Assembly: GCA_947575275.1 (NCBI GenBank)
Contig: CANPMS010000005.1
Span: 1-64,000, forward strand
Reading direction: 5' to 3'
DNA: 64,000 nt
From: an uncultured Clostridium sp.
GTDB lineage: Bacteria; Bacillota; Clostridia; Lachnospirales; Lachnospiraceae
This document shows, in pieces, positions 55,163-64,000 of this stretch (its first letter is position 1; each line of letters begins with the position of its first letter). The notes under the pieces are model-generated. The model did not search any database and was not told the DNA's origin. It was given only the letters and a program-made list of their open reading frames with translations. Position numbers and translations under genes: made by a program.

Positions 55163-57100
55163 CTATACCAAATCTTCCTTCTTTTCCATCTGGCGGATTG
55201 TCTTATCAGCAATTTCTTTCTTGATATTAGCGATAAAATCAGCCAGCGCCTTCTGTCCCTCATCGCCCTTAAAGCGGCTTCGGACTGCCACCACGCCTTC
55301 CTCTTCTTCCTTCTGACCGACCACCAGCATATACGGAATTTTGCTCTTTTGCGCCTCGCGAATCTTGTAACCAATCTTCTCCGAGCGGACATCAAGCTCC
55401 CCACGGATACCTGCTTCATTAAGCTCTTTCATCACCTTCTCCGCATAATTCAGATATTTGTCGGAAATCGGCAATACCTTTACCTGCACCGGAGCAAGCC
55501 ATGTGGGGAAGGCACCGGCAAAATGCTCCGTCAAAATACCGATAAAGCGCTCAATCGAGCCGAACGCCACCCGGTGAATCATGATGGGACGATGCTTCTC
55601 ACCATCTGCACCCACGTACTCCAGCTCAAACCGCTGGGGAAGCTGGAAATCCAGCTGAATTGTACCGCACTGCCATGTTCTTCCAATGGCATCTACAAGA
55701 TGGAAATCAATTTTGGGTCCGTAGAATGCACCGTCGCCCTCATTGATTACATACTCAATCCCCAGCTCATCCAGCGCACTTTTAAGCCCGCTTGTAGCCA
55801 GCTCCCAGTCCTCATCGCTTCCCATGCTGTCCTCAGGACGGGTGGACAGCTCCACATGGTACTGGAAACCAAACAGCCTGTATACACTGTCAATCAGATT
55901 TGCAACACCTTTAATCTCATCCTTAATCTGCTCAGGAGTCATAAAGATATGGGCATCGTCCTGGGTAAAACAGCGCACCCGCATCAGACCATGGAGCTGA
56001 CCGGATTTCTCGTGTCGGTGAACAAGCCCAAGCTCTCCCATACGCAGCGGCAAATCCCGGTAGGAGCGCGGCTCAGAAGCATATACTAAAACGCCGCCCG
56101 GACAGTTCATGGGCTTTACCGCGTAATCCGCCTCGTCGATGGTGGTAGTATACATATTCTCCTTATAGTGATCCCAATGGCCGGATGTCTCCCAAAGGCT
56201 CCGGTTCAAAATAACAGGAGTGGCAATCTCCACATAACCTGCTTTCTTATGAATTTCTCTCCAATAATCCAGAAGCGTGTTTTTCAAGGTCATACCCTTG
56301 GGCAAAAAGAACGGAAACCCCGGCCCTGCTTCGTGCATCATAAACAGCCCCAGCTCTTTCCCCAGCTTTCTGTGGTCACGCTTCTTGGCCTCCTCCATCA
56401 TAGTGATGTAAGCGTCCAGTTCCTCTTTTTTTGCAAACGCCGTAGCATAAATGCGGGTCAGCATCTTATTGTGTTCATCTCCCCGCCAGTAGGCGCCTGC
56501 AATGCTCATCAGCTTGTATGCCTTTCCCACATCCTTTGTATTCATCAGGTGCGGTCCTGCACAAAGGTCGGTAAACTCGCCCTGCTTATAAAAGCTGATC
56601 ACCTCACCCTCCGGCAGATCCTCAATCAACTCTACTTTATAAGGCTCCTCTTTCTCCTTCATAAAGGTAATTGCCTCACTCCGGGGCAGGGTAAAACATT
56701 CAATAGGCAGCGCCTCCTTGACAATCTTTTTCATCTCTGCCTCAATTTTTTCCAGATCCTCGGCAGCCACAGGCGTCTCAAAATCAATATCGTAATAAAA
56801 GCCGTCAGAGATAGACGGACCGATTGCCAGCTTTGCCGACGGATACAGACGCTTAATTGCCTGCGCCATCACATGGCTTGCAGAATGGCGCAGCGCCGCC
56901 AGCCCTTTTTCATCCTTTGCCGTCAGAATATTCAGAGCACAGTCCCTGTCAAGGATGGTTCTTAAATCCGCCTCCACACCGTCCACTTCGCCAACGCACG
57001 CCATCCGGGCCAGACCTTCACTCAGATCCTTAGCCACATCCAAAACTGAGAGCGGCTGTGAATATTCCTTTACACTTCCATCTTTCAAGGTAATCTTCAT
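55163..57100 (-). CDS. thrS: Threonyl-tRNA synthetase
   Basis: The 645-residue enzyme has an N-terminal TGS domain, the editing domain (HSASHVMAQAIKRLYP, with the later C in GPHLMNT region), the class II core (motif 2 RVRCFTQDDAHIF; CPGGVLVY zinc region; motif 3 GSIERFIGILTEH) and an anticodon-binding domain. GAAGGAGAATAATAGT precedes the ATG. Only 27 bases separate it from the glycosidase-like gene upstream and no T-box leader is present, so its control differs from the usual Firmicutes pattern. Confidence 0.97.
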   Translation of the reverse strand: MKITLKDGSVKEYSQPLSVLDVAKDLSEGLARMACVGEVDGVEADLRTILDRDCALNILTAKDEKGLAALRHSASHVMAQAIKRLYPSAKLAIGPSISDGFYYDIDFETPVAAEDLEKIEAEMKKIVKEALPIECFTLPRSEAITFMKEKEEPYKVELIEDLPEGEVISFYKQGEFTDLCAGPHLMNTKDVGKAYKLMSIAGAYWRGDEHNKMLTRIYATAFAKKEELDAYITMMEEAKKRDHRKLGKELGLFMMHEAGPGFPFFLPKGMTLKNTLLDYWREIHKKAGYVEIATPVILNRSLWETSGHWDHYKENMYTTTIDEADYAVKPMNCPGGVLVYASEPRSYRDLPLRMGELGLVHRHEKSGQLHGLMRVRCFTQDDAHIFMTPEQIKDEIKGVANLIDSVYRLFGFQYHVELSTRPEDSMGSDEDWELATSGLKSALDELGIEYVINEGDGAFYGPKIDFHLVDAIGRTWQCGTIQLDFQLPQRFELEYVGADGEKHRPIMIHRVAFGSIERFIGILTEHFAGAFPTWLAPVQVKVLPISDKYLNYAEKVMKELNEAGIRGELDVRSEKIGYKIREAQKSKIPYMLVVGQKEEEEGVVAVRSRFKGDEGQKALADFIANIKKEIADKTIRQMEKKEDLV

Positions 57101-57127
57101 ACTATTATTCTCCTTCTTATTATTCCA

Positions 57128-58747
57128 TCAGTTCATGACAGCATTCAGTGAACGCACAGCTTCCATGCAGCTTAACTCGTTTCCCTCCATATCACGTAAT
57201 TGTCCATCCTGCACAAAGTTATACATCTGGATATTATCCAGATATACTTCCCCGTCCGTCTGAAAACTCACCTCATAAAAATCGATTTTGCCAAAATTTA
57301 AATCAAACTGCTGCGAACCATCCACCTGCACGGTCTTCTCCGTTCTTCCCAGCTTCACTGTAAGATTGACCGGCTCATTGCTGTCGGCAGTAAAACGGAC
57401 ATGGCTCTCATGAGTACTGCGCCCGGAAATCCGATGACCTACCTTCTGTGCAATGGCGCCTCCGCCGTAAAGCTTCATCTGCCTGCTTCCGTTCCGCTCC
57501 ACTGTGGTTCCGCCTGATACCTCCCACCCGCGGACGCCCAGGGCAAACTGACTGTTATAAAGAGGATTGTTGGCATAATTGCGGTAACTCCAAACCGCAT
57601 AACCGTTGGTGTAGGCGCGAAGCGTAGGGGCAATACCAATCAAAAATGCGCCTCTCTCACTTTCCAAAAGCCTGGCATTGCTTTCAAACCCTTCTGTCAT
57701 ATCCATATATAAAAGCTGGTCAATAAAAACCGGCTTTCCCCCGTTGTGACTCTTAACAATGGAAAGCTGCTGATTCATTGTCTCAATCGCCTGCTGTGCA
57801 GAAATCATATTATGGGGCCCATATCCCATGGATACGCTGTACATCAAAGATGTATAATCGGAATCCCCGCAGCCAAAGGTCTGATAGTGGGGAACGCCCA
57901 TCTTTCCAGTTCCCTCCTGATTATCCACCGGATCCACATCAAGACGCACCTCCATGGACAGGTTCGGGAATACTGCCTGTGTATCCTTAAGAATGCCCAT
58001 AAGATAGTCATCATAAAATTCATAAAACAGTTTATAGGCATAGCTGCTCCGCCTGGGAATATAGATGTCCTCATAACTGCCAAATGGCTCAGAAGGATGA
58101 TACCATTCTGTAAGTTCTTCCAGCGTATAACGCTCTTTCAGATAAGCCTGATAGCCAATCACCTTTGCTTCATTCCTGCTGTACCAGCCGTCCCCGAAGT
58201 GGTCGGCATCCTCCACATAGTTCCAGAAATCCTCCCATGTAATAAAACCTCCATGAAAGTTGGGGTAGACGCTGACCTGCTGATACAGTTTATCTGCATA
58301 AGAGAGCCAGGCCTCACGGCATTTTTTGCTGCGCAAAAGCTCCCGGAACCGAAGAGCCGACTCATCATCTGCATAATAATCCCAGGTATAACCCACTCGC
58401 AGCTCCACCATAAGTCCGTGTGCCTGGGCTGCCTTCATTACCTTGTTCAGCTTGTCAAAGGCATAGCGGTTAAATGATATTGGCTCCATAGTAGGTTCAA
58501 ACTCGCGCCATGGCACTACCAAAATAATACAGTTAAAGCCGTCCGCCGCAATCTGCGCCAGCTCCTCATCCATATGGTCACTTTCAGAATTCCAAAAATT
58601 TGACACCCAGGCGTCTGAAACATAGGTTACTGCTTTCAGATATTCCTGTGACCCCTCCGCGCGGCGTGGCACGGGACAAGCTGCGGTAAGAAAAGCTGCA
58701 ATAAGTGCACCCACACATAATCTTCGGTATGGTATCTTCGTTTTCAT
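57128..58747 (-). CDS. Secreted glycosidase-like protein with C-terminal carbohydrate-binding-type domain
   Basis: About 539 residues: a signal peptide (LCVGALIAAFLTAACPVP), a TIM-barrel region resembling family 5/42-type glycosidases (ADGFNCIILVVPWREFEP, GFITWEDFWNY with a candidate acidic residue, KPVFIDQLLYMDMTEGFE) and a C-terminal beta-sandwich (about 400-520) that may bind sugar. ATG at 58747 has GGAG six bases upstream. Substrate and activity are unknown. A promoter lies at 58789-58818, and thrS follows closely enough to be co-transcribed. Confidence 0.75.
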   Translation of the reverse strand: MKTKIPYRRLCVGALIAAFLTAACPVPRRAEGSQEYLKAVTYVSDAWVSNFWNSESDHMDEELAQIAADGFNCIILVVPWREFEPTMEPISFNRYAFDKLNKVMKAAQAHGLMVELRVGYTWDYYADDESALRFRELLRSKKCREAWLSYADKLYQQVSVYPNFHGGFITWEDFWNYVEDADHFGDGWYSRNEAKVIGYQAYLKERYTLEELTEWYHPSEPFGSYEDIYIPRRSSYAYKLFYEFYDDYLMGILKDTQAVFPNLSMEVRLDVDPVDNQEGTGKMGVPHYQTFGCGDSDYTSLMYSVSMGYGPHNMISAQQAIETMNQQLSIVKSHNGGKPVFIDQLLYMDMTEGFESNARLLESERGAFLIGIAPTLRAYTNGYAVWSYRNYANNPLYNSQFALGVRGWEVSGGTTVERNGSRQMKLYGGGAIAQKVGHRISGRSTHESHVRFTADSNEPVNLTVKLGRTEKTVQVDGSQQFDLNFGKIDFYEVSFQTDGEVYLDNIQMYNFVQDGQLRDMEGNELSCMEAVRSLNAVMN

Positions 58748-58788
58748 AGTTTCTCCTGAACGGTAATTCATCCCTTTATTTTCAGGTT

Positions 58789-58818
58789 ATTCTACCACAA
58801 AAAGTCATTCCCCGTCAA
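58789..58818 (-). promoter_or_regulatory. Promoter of the glycosidase-like gene
   Basis: TTGACG (58818-58813) and TAGAAT (58794-58789) are 18 bases apart on the minus strand, about 35 bases before the start codon. Confidence 0.5.
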
Positions 58819-58826
58819 TCCCAGCT

Positions 58827-58850
58827 AAAGGCAGCGCTTTTGCGCTGCCT
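58827..58850 (-). terminator. Terminator of the second giant surface protein gene
   Basis: AGGCAGCGC and GCGCTGCCT form a perfect nine-pair hairpin with an AAAA loop and a short TTT tail on the minus strand, about 28 bases past the stop. Confidence 0.6.
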
Positions 58851-58877
58851 CCTGAACAACATTCCGTTCCTTTTTTA

Positions 58878-61800
58878 TCAATCAATCTCCACCTTATACT
58901 TCAGCAGATATTTCGCTCTGGCATTCACCGTTCCATTATCTCCGGTTCCATCCATGTGCTGCTTTGCCTCTGTGTCTGTTTCGGTAATCGGGAAATTCAT
59001 ATCCCTGTACTTATTCATAAATCCCGTTCCCACTTTTCCGGTAAACATAAAGGTTCCGGCGTTTCCTGCGGTCAACCTTCCCAGCTCAAATGCGACCATC
59101 CCCTGGGTAAGAAGCGCCTGCTCCCCAAATGTCAGTCCGTTGGCGGCATCTGTATCCATTCCCTTCACTCCAAGGTAAAGGTCATTTTCCCCCACTGCGG
59201 AGGCGGCACTATCCTTCAGCTCTATATCACCGTATGCTGTGATTCCGGCGGAGGCATTGGCATTGTCCATACCGGTTATGGATACCCTCACATCATACAT
59301 GCCCGTATTTTTAATCTTATACTCAGGTGAACCCAAAAACTCTGTTTGGCCGGTAACAATCCCCTTGAGCTCTGTGGTTGAATCATCCCTGTTATCACGG
59401 TTTACCACAAGATAGATGTCTTTTGGCACCTCCACCTTCAGAATTTTCCAATCCTGCAGCTCCAGAACTGAGTTGTTCTCCTGTGATTCCACCAGAAACA
59501 GCGTATTCGGTACCGTGCTTCCCAGAACAAAGTATCCATGCTCTGCGTCCGCACCGTTTGGATATGCGCTGGTATCTGTGAAACGAATCACGTCCCTTCC
59601 GGCTGCAGCATGATCCATATCAATCTTAAACCGATTCACCATTCCTGCGGGAATCTTCTCCCCAATCTGGAGCACATGGTCTGTCAATCCGCTTCCGTTT
59701 CCTGTGGATGCCAGATAAAAGCTGTAACCCTCCAGTCCGCTCACCCCGCTCTCGATTGTAAACGTACCTGCCTGGTATGCCGCGCCGCCTTTTTGTGCCT
59801 GATTTTCCGTAAACTTCGTTCCATTTACAGTCACCGTGCCGCAGTTATGGATGGCTCCTCCCTCCAGACCTGCCCCGCCGGTCTGCGCCGCCCCGCTGTC
59901 AAAGATGTTGTTATTATACTGAAGCGCTGAGCCTGACGCAAGCTGTACCCTTCCGTTCTCACGTACATGGATCAGCGGCGCTTCTGCCTCTCCCTCCCGT
60001 GATACCTTAAGCTCCTCTTTCAGTCCCGAAGCAGTCCACGGCTTACTGTGACCGTCCACAATCACTCCTTCTGCCAGACTCAGAGAGGCGCCTCCCGCAA
60101 CCTCAAGCAGCTTTCCTTTAAAGTCACCCACATTGTAGTCCTGTATCTGGCCGTTACGCGCAAAGTCAGGTTGGATATACCGTGCCAGCTTCACTGTTAC
60201 CGTTGACGGATTCACCGCTGCGGCGCTGGAAAGAAGGACGATTCCATCAGATCCAGTATATCCCGCTCTGTCCAGCGTCACACTTCCATTCATCGTTACC
60301 GTATTCACTACAAAAATAATTTTTTCCGAATACATTTTCGAATAGTTATTTAAAAGCTCATAGGCACGCTTCATGCTCCTGACGGGGGCTGAGGGAGTGA
60401 TTCCCAGATTGTTATCTCTCCCATTTACACCGTCCACATACACTGCCTGAAAATCCTCATAATCCAGAATCACATTCGTAAGTCCTGCAGTCGTTTTCGC
60501 TATCAGACGGGTTCCGGCGGGCAGCCTGCCACCGGAGGAGTACCCCTGGTTAAGACCTGCATTCTTCAGTGCAGTATATGGAATCTGATACTCCACAGGA
60601 TTCAATTCACCATTGGTTTCATTCACATTCACCCTCCACGAGGAAACCTGGGTAACATTTGCCGGCTTAATCACAATGTTTCCCGGGGAAAACCCGGCAG
60701 GGTTCAGATCGATTGGAAGTGTTGGCGTGTTATTGGCTGGCGCCTGCAGATACGTCAAAGCGGAAGCAGGCGTGTTTAAAAAGATTGCGTCAGGGGAGAC
60801 CCCACTCTTTTTCTGAATCGTCACCTTCCCTGCTGATGGGTCTATATAGGTGGAACCACTGTTTGCCGCCACATCCGCATAAACATTATAAATGCCTGCT
60901 GTCTGAACTGTCGGCTGCAGCAATTTCCCCTTTGTCAGATACAGCCCCCCTCCCCTCAGATAGAGGTTGCTGCCCTGCTGCGCCGCAGTGTTTTGAATCT
61001 CTGACGAAAAATCAAGGACTGCCACACTGCCTCCATTCTTATAGATACCGCCTCCCTGAGTTTGTGATTTGTTTCCTTTCAGGGAGGAAAGCCCGGCTGC
61101 TGTCTCCGTCCAATAAAGCCCCCCATTTAAGTAGATTCCTCCGCCAACGGCTGACGTGGTATTTCCCTCAACCTTAACATCGGTGAAATAGCTGGGTGAA
61201 GGGCTGTTTGTGTAGACTCCTGCTCCCTCATAAGTTGTTGTGTTGTTCTTGATTTCAACATTCTTAACATACCCTCTGCTATTGCCCGTTAAAGTAATTC
61301 CGCGGCCTGAGTTCCGGGAAATCTCCGCATTGGAAACCATCACCCTTTGATATTCATCTGCATATATTCCGTGTCCCCCATTTTCCGAAATCTTCATCTG
61401 CTGTGTCCCGGTTCCCCGGATGATAACCGGCGTGCTCGTCTGATCCGTGTCTCTATTGGAACAGCGTACTCCTATCCCCTGATTCCTCATAATAGAAGAG
61501 TCAATAATCGTCGCCTTCCCCCGACTAACTCTTATTCCTCCGATGCCAGAATAGTTTGGCTGGGGATTTCCTGATGATGCAGGAGAGCTGGTTGCTATAT
61601 TCTCTTCGATTGCGCACCTCTCAACCTTCAGCTGCGTCCTCTCCCCTCCAGCTCCACTGATATCAATTCCTGCTCCATAAAGAGAACGGTTCCGTAAAAT
61701 TTGTGAATTGGTGATGGTCAGATTTGTATAATTTACCTGCTGGATTCCTCCTCCATTTGTTCCGCCCCGGTTATCTGATATTACACTGTCGACAATGGTA

Positions 61801-64000
61801 TGATTCGTTCCATAGGAAGATTCGATCCATAGTCCTGCTCCGCTGCCAGATCCCTCCAGCCAGTTGCCCGTAACCTGAGAATTCTCCATATACAGGGTTC
61901 CTTTGTTAGAAATAACCACACCAACTCCACCAAACGTTCCATTTCCCGTTCCATTAACCGTGGGATCTGCCCGGTTATCCGCAATCTTGGCATTGTAGAT
62001 TGTAAGCCTGCTATTGGAGAATATCGCTCCCCCATAGCCTACATATCCCTTGTTGCCGCTGATAACCGGCGGATTAGCAGAACCTCTCCCGTCGATATTA
62101 ATGACCGTCTGATCTTCTCCAAAGATTCCCACACCGTAGAATACAGATGATACCGTGGAGTATGTATTCCCTCCGGACACCGTGTTGTTGGAGACGAAGC
62201 CTCCCTTCATGTTAAAAGTGGAATTTATACCCTCCACGCATACTCCGCTTCCGCGTACCCATGCCTTATTTTCGGATATGGTTCCTCCATTCATAGTAAA
62301 CGTTGAGCCGCCTCTTACGGACACCCCTCCTCCTGCATACTTCAGAACCTCTGGAGTTGCTGCCGGATCATAGGAATTATTCCTTCGAATCGATCCACTG
62401 TTCATAGTAACTGTGGTTCCTGAAACATTCGCCACAATGCCCTGTGAAGAGTTTTCTATGCTTCCGGTCCAATCACTGTGCAGCAAAACAGTAGCGCCGC
62501 TATCCGCCCTTACCTGAGTCACACGTGTCACATCTTTCGTGTCGGACTGTCCCGTAAGGATTGTGCTTCCCTGAATGGTAAGCTTCCCGGTACCGGTCAC
62601 CATAATACTGACATTGTTCTGCCTATCCAAATTATTACGGATTGTCATATTTTTCAAGAACAGATTTCCGCCATTAATCACCCTTACCAGAACCGGATCC
62701 CCTGTGCCAGCCCAGACGGATGGATCCGCCACCAGCTCCTTTCCGGCAGGCAGATCCCAGGTAACGCCAACGCTCACTGTGGCGGTGTTTTTAAGATACA
62801 GCGTTGTCAGGTTAGAAGAACTCCTAAGAACTGTATTTGCCCTTATCAAACTCTTTACCGGGAGATTAGTGGTTAATCCCGAATTATTATCATTACCATT
62901 TACCGGATCCCAATAAACAGCCCCGCCGGCTCGCGCTGCCCTGGTGGCAGTGAGCCGCTTCACTGTCACCAGGGAGCCGGAAGCCTCGCTGACCCTATCG
63001 TTCTCGCCCTCATTATGGTCTTCCAGGGAAAGTGCCGACGTACTGCGGCTTTTCTTCACTCTTCTGATATCTGCATAAAATCGCTCCAAATCAGCCGCTC
63101 CAGTATCATGCACCATCCCAGCCTTCTCACTGGTGGAAGAAAGGCTCCACTGTCCGCCGGAAAATCCACTTATTTCAAAAAAACTTTCAAAGTCCTCATT
63201 GCTTACGGCGTCAGCATAAAGCGTCTTTGCCAGCGTCACCTCAGCCAAATCCGCATCTCCGCGGATTTCCAATAAATAGCCGCCGCCCAATCCCTCAAAG
63301 CCCTCAATCAGCTCAATAATTGGCTCTCTCCAGGTGCTCCCATCGATGGTATCCTCAAGAAGTTCCCACTCGCCTTCCTGGTCACTGAAAATGTAGTCAT
63401 TGATGGAAAAACCCGGTCTGCTCTCCCCTTCTTTCATCCAGGAGGAGGCAGTGGCCTTCTCCTTCGCCTCTGAACCGGTTGCAGTCTCCCAGTCCGGCTC
63501 CTCCTTTGATTGACGGTAATCCATCACAATGCGCCCGTCCAACTGTACGCCCGAGCCAAGCTGCAGTGCGCCTCCGTCTACGCGGACAAGCTGAATCTCA
63601 TCCCCATCTGCCTCATCTCTCCCAGACTCCAGAGTCACATTCACCAGGGTAAGCTGCCCGCCGTTTAAGTAGAAAATAGTATCATTCACATATCTTCTGC
63701 CGTCCCAGGACGCAATGCGGATGCCCCCCGCATTCAGCACATACATGTGTCCATCCTTAACCTCCATAGGGCTCATGGCATAAATCGTAATCTCGGACTT
63801 ATCAACTCCGTACTCCTCCGCCAACTCATCTGCGCGGAGCATAGCCGTCTCCAGGCTCTTTACCGGACGCTCCGGGCTAAGTCCGTCAGCACGGTCATTT
63901 CCCTTTGCCGCGTTGGAACTGGTAGCCGGAATCAACCTATCAAATAAATATGTATTAGTTTCTTTTATGGCATTAGAAAGTGTAGCAGCGCTTTCATAAA
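58878..64000 (-). CDS. Second giant beta-helix surface protein, 5' end outside the window
   Basis: At least 1707 codons are open to the window edge; the frame continues past 63935 with LSNAIKETNTYLFDR and more, so the true start is outside. It is a paralogue of the protein at 37666-49869: the N-terminal GNDRADGLSPERPVKSLETA region and the final 500 or so residues are nearly the same, ending KYLLKYKVEID. Beta-helix modules begin near 63880, 62900 and 60430 (VNGRDNNLGITPSAPVRSM). No wall anchor is seen at the C-terminus. It was probably formed by duplication and differs by having fewer modules. Confidence 0.88.
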   Translation of the reverse strand, partial: YESAATLSNAIKETNTYLFDRLIPATSSNAAKGNDRADGLSPERPVKSLETAMLRADELAEEYGVDKSEITIYAMSPMEVKDGHMYVLNAGGIRIASWDGRRYVNDTIFYLNGGQLTLVNVTLESGRDEADGDEIQLVRVDGGALQLGSGVQLDGRIVMDYRQSKEEPDWETATGSEAKEKATASSWMKEGESRPGFSINDYIFSDQEGEWELLEDTIDGSTWREPIIELIEGFEGLGGGYLLEIRGDADLAEVTLAKTLYADAVSNEDFESFFEISGFSGGQWSLSSTSEKAGMVHDTGAADLERFYADIRRVKKSRSTSALSLEDHNEGENDRVSEASGSLVTVKRLTATRAARAGGAVYWDPVNGNDNNSGLTTNLPVKSLIRANTVLRSSSNLTTLYLKNTATVSVGVTWDLPAGKELVADPSVWAGTGDPVLVRVINGGNLFLKNMTIRNNLDRQNNVSIMVTGTGKLTIQGSTILTGQSDTKDVTRVTQVRADSGATVLLHSDWTGSIENSSQGIVANVSGTTVTMNSGSIRRNNSYDPAATPEVLKYAGGGVSVRGGSTFTMNGGTISENKAWVRGSGVCVEGINSTFNMKGGFVSNNTVSGGNTYSTVSSVFYGVGIFGEDQTVINIDGRGSANPPVISGNKGYVGYGGAIFSNSRLTIYNAKIADNRADPTVNGTGNGTFGGVGVVISNKGTLYMENSQVTGNWLEGSGSGAGLWIESSYGTNHTIVDSVISDNRGGTNGGGIQQVNYTNLTITNSQILRNRSLYGAGIDISGAGGERTQLKVERCAIEENIATSSPASSGNPQPNYSGIGGIRVSRGKATIIDSSIMRNQGIGVRCSNRDTDQTSTPVIIRGTGTQQMKISENGGHGIYADEYQRVMVSNAEISRNSGRGITLTGNSRGYVKNVEIKNNTTTYEGAGVYTNSPSPSYFTDVKVEGNTTSAVGGGIYLNGGLYWTETAAGLSSLKGNKSQTQGGGIYKNGGSVAVLDFSSEIQNTAAQQGSNLYLRGGGLYLTKGKLLQPTVQTAGIYNVYADVAANSGSTYIDPSAGKVTIQKKSGVSPDAIFLNTPASALTYLQAPANNTPTLPIDLNPAGFSPGNIVIKPANVTQVSSWRVNVNETNGELNPVEYQIPYTALKNAGLNQGYSSGGRLPAGTRLIAKTTAGLTNVILDYEDFQAVYVDGVNGRDNNLGITPSAPVRSMKRAYELLNNYSKMYSEKIIFVVNTVTMNGSVTLDRAGYTGSDGIVLLSSAAAVNPSTVTVKLARYIQPDFARNGQIQDYNVGDFKGKLLEVAGGASLSLAEGVIVDGHSKPWTASGLKEELKVSREGEAEAPLIHVRENGRVQLASGSALQYNNNIFDSGAAQTGGAGLEGGAIHNCGTVTVNGTKFTENQAQKGGAAYQAGTFTIESGVSGLEGYSFYLASTGNGSGLTDHVLQIGEKIPAGMVNRFKIDMDHAAAGRDVIRFTDTSAYPNGADAEHGYFVLGSTVPNTLFLVESQENNSVLELQDWKILKVEVPKDIYLVVNRDNRDDSTTELKGIVTGQTEFLGSPEYKIKNTGMYDVRVSITGMDNANASAGITAYGDIELKDSAASAVGENDLYLGVKGMDTDAANGLTFGEQALLTQGMVAFELGRLTAGNAGTFMFTGKVGTGFMNKYRDMNFPITETDTEAKQHMDGTGDNGTVNARAKYLLKYKVEID

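Noticed and set aside
57101-57127. T-box leader for thrS
   Set aside because: Only 27 bases lie between thrS and the gene upstream, too short for a T-box.

Overview
The window reads as a chromosome segment of a Gram-positive anaerobe of class Clostridia, most likely Lachnospiraceae-like. The grounds are gene order (dgt-dnaG-rpoD-trmK-nif3-TGS kinase; rex beside an ABC-F gene; alr-mazF), Gram-positive surface proteins with choline-binding-type repeats, consensus TTGACA/TATAAT promoters with 17-base spacers, strong GGAGG ribosome binding sites and a folate-type ECF transporter under a tetrahydrofolate riboswitch. Nearly every gene lies on the minus strand; the ABC-F gene is the one clear plus-strand gene. 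All calls are by reading the sequence; no database search was run.

Region 1 (about 1-9900) is an AT-richer defence island: an XRE regulator, hsdM, hsdS, a Ser/Thr protein kinase, hsdR, a DUF3800 protein and an unknown partner, apparently one minus-strand operon from a promoter at 9858-9886. The hsdS gene carries two kinds of repeat: three 12-bp copies coding for ELTA in its central spacer, and 14 TCTG units at its 3' end. The TCTG tract separates a complete two-domain HsdS from a third target-recognition domain that is out of frame by one base. Loss of one unit or gain of two would fuse them, so the locus looks phase variable.

Region 2 (about 9900-28500) is mostly housekeeping: two small ORFs, yebC, a MATE exporter, a CorC-like CBS protein, a MazF with no visible antitoxin, alr, nnr and rex, then divergently the ABC-F gene. 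It continues with a secreted protein that may be a dead lethal-factor-like metalloprotease, rnpB, and the TGS kinase/nif3/trmK/rpoD/dnaG/dgt cluster, ending with a tRNA-Leu(CAG).

Region 3 (about 28500-37600) holds a Sel1/TPR protein and two unknown membrane proteins, a 559-nt internally deleted group II intron just behind a terminator, a separate transcription unit for two hydrophobic peptides of 27 and 28 residues with a leader of about 330 nt, tRNA-Leu(UAA), and a two-component system followed by two secreted PepSY proteins.

Region 4 (37666-64000) is framed by two paralogous giant secreted beta-helix proteins: one complete (about 4067 residues), the other cut by the window edge. Between them lie folT with its riboswitch, an MTA/SAH-type deaminase, azlD/azlC, the infC-rpmI-rplT operon with an L20-type leader and a probable AUU start for infC, a DUF1540 protein, thrS and a secreted glycosidase-like protein.
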